This document shows positions 6,075 to 6,936 of a stretch of 6,936 bases of DNA, in pieces. Where the stretch lies: NCBI GenBank assembly GCA_964576765.1, contig CAZNWH010000108.1, positions 1 through 6,936 of the forward strand. Direction: 5' to 3'. Origin of the DNA: Hellea sp964576765 (GTDB lineage: Bacteria; Pseudomonadota; Alphaproteobacteria; Caulobacterales; Maricaulaceae). The notes beneath the pieces were generated by a model, which saw nothing but the letters and a program-made list of their open reading frames with translations, searched no databases and was not told the DNA's origin. The first letter of the stretch is position 1. Each line of letters begins with the position of its first letter. The position numbers were made by a program, and so were the translations under genes.

Positions 6075-6936
6075 ATGCCAGCAATAGATTTTAAAAACCC
6101 CGATTGGTATGCTGAAGAAGATATCAATATTTTTCGCGAAGCTGTCTATGGATTTTACGAGCGCGAAATGGCGCCCCATTCGGAAAGCTTTCGCAAGAAT
6201 AAAGTCGTTGATCGTAAATATTGGAATATGGCCGGCGATATGGGATTGCTCAATTGTGCAATCCCTGAAGAATATGGCGGCGGCGGCGGAGATTACCGTC
6301 ATGAAATGATTATCATGGAAGAGCTCGTCAAAGCCAAAGTTGACGGCTTTGGTCTCTCGTTACATAACGCTATTGTTGCCCCTTATATCCTGCATTATGG
6401 CACAGAAGAGCAAAAGCAAAAATGGCTGCCGAAAATGGCCTCCGGCGAACTCGTCGGCGCGATTGCCATGTCTGAACCCGGTACAGGCTCTGATCTGCAA
6501 AGCGTTAAAACCAATGCCAAAAAAGACGGCAATGGCTGGATTATCAATGGCTCTAAAACTTTCATCACGAATGGCGGAACGGCGAACCTGATTATTGTTG
6601 TGGCTGATACGGGCGGTGAGGGTAAACATTCCAAATCATTATTCGTTGTTGAAACGGATGACCTAGAGGGTTTCCGCCGCGGACGCATTCTCGACAAGGT
6701 TGGGATGGACGCGCAGGATACAGCCGAGCTTTTCTTCGACGATATGAAAGTCCCCGCCGATGCACTTTTAGGGGAAGATACGGGCATGGGCTTTATTCAG
6801 CTTATGAGCGAGCTGCCGCAAGAGCGCCTCAATATCGCGGTACAGTCTGTCGCCCAAATGGAAGCGGCGCTGGAAACTACTATTGAATATGTCAAAGAGC
6901 GCAAAGCCTTTGGCAAACGGGTTCTTGATTTTCAGA
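6075..6936 (+). CDS. Acyl-CoA dehydrogenase, LCAD/IVD-like, 3' end beyond window
   Basis: An open frame from the ATG at 6075 to the window edge gives 287 residues; the family is about 380-390, so roughly the last quarter is missing. Read in order: N-terminal helices with YEREMAPH (28-35), MGLLNCAIPEEYGGGGG (56-72), flavin/substrate signature AIAMSEPGTGSDLQSVKT (129-146, ACAD signature 1), INGSKTFITNG (157-167), beta-domain ending FDDMKVPADALLGE (221-234), then ELPQERL (246-252) and EYVKERKAFGKRV (271-283). In human long-chain and isovaleryl-CoA dehydrogenases, as I recall, the catalytic glutamate sits in this '.ERL' helix, making E250 the likely base here. It should be a cytosolic beta-oxidation or branched-chain acyl-CoA dehydrogenase. 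It is the third gene of the MerR-led operon. The missing C-terminus prevents a check of the second glutamate position. Confidence 0.93.
   Translation, partial: MPAIDFKNPDWYAEEDINIFREAVYGFYEREMAPHSESFRKNKVVDRKYWNMAGDMGLLNCAIPEEYGGGGGDYRHEMIIMEELVKAKVDGFGLSLHNAIVAPYILHYGTEEQKQKWLPKMASGELVGAIAMSEPGTGSDLQSVKTNAKKDGNGWIINGSKTFITNGGTANLIIVVADTGGEGKHSKSLFVVETDDLEGFRRGRILDKVGMDAQDTAELFFDDMKVPADALLGEDTGMGFIQLMSELPQERLNIAVQSVAQMEAALETTIEYVKERKAFGKRVLDFQ

Noticed and set aside
6360..6787. Open frames on the minus strand opposite the second acyl-CoA dehydrogenase
   Set aside because: The plus-strand frame shows continuous acyl-CoA dehydrogenase signatures across the whole stretch; the antisense translations are low-complexity and carry no motif.

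Overview
The window looks like alphaproteobacterial chromosome. The clearest lineage clues are a PodJ-like protein (coiled coil, one membrane span, periplasmic Sel1 repeats, terminal peptidoglycan-binding domain) and a TTAA-N7-TTAA site upstream of it that matches the CtrA recognition pattern. By eye, base composition is roughly half G+C. A marine stalked or budding relative of Caulobacter (Maricaulales / Hyphomonadaceae type) would fit. This placement is inferred from gene content, not from a marker gene.

Layout from left to right: (1) the last 32 codons of a DUF1287-type protein on the + strand; (2) a complete GNAT acetyltransferase on the - strand, whose stop lies one base from the stop of the DUF1287 gene; (3) 37 bases further, on the - strand and therefore upstream in transcription, a very large envelope-spanning Sel1/PG-binding protein with a lysine-rich N-terminal tail, interrupted by a 100-N assembly gap inside a Pro/Gln/Ala repeat; (4) a 187-bp divergent intergenic region with the CtrA-like box, a small hairpin and a strong palindromic operator; (5) a + strand operon of a MerR-family regulator, a 596-aa acyl-CoA dehydrogenase with a C-terminal extension, and a second, classical acyl-CoA dehydrogenase that runs off the right edge.

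Two functional units meet at the intergenic region. The leftward unit (PodJ-like protein plus GNAT) probably concerns cell-pole or envelope organisation and may be cell-cycle controlled. The rightward unit is a small fatty-acid or acyl-CoA oxidation operon, probably autoregulated by its own LiuR-like MerR protein through the ACGT-type palindrome just before the regulator's start codon. The two dehydrogenases carry their catalytic glutamate at the two alternative positions known in the superfamily, so they are different subfamilies with probably different substrates rather than a recent duplication.

I see no RNA genes, mobile elements, CRISPR arrays or clear rho-independent terminators. No wholly unprecedented system is evident. 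The most unusual object is the large protein that combines a histone-H1-like basic tail with a PodJ-like architecture, next to a GNAT gene.
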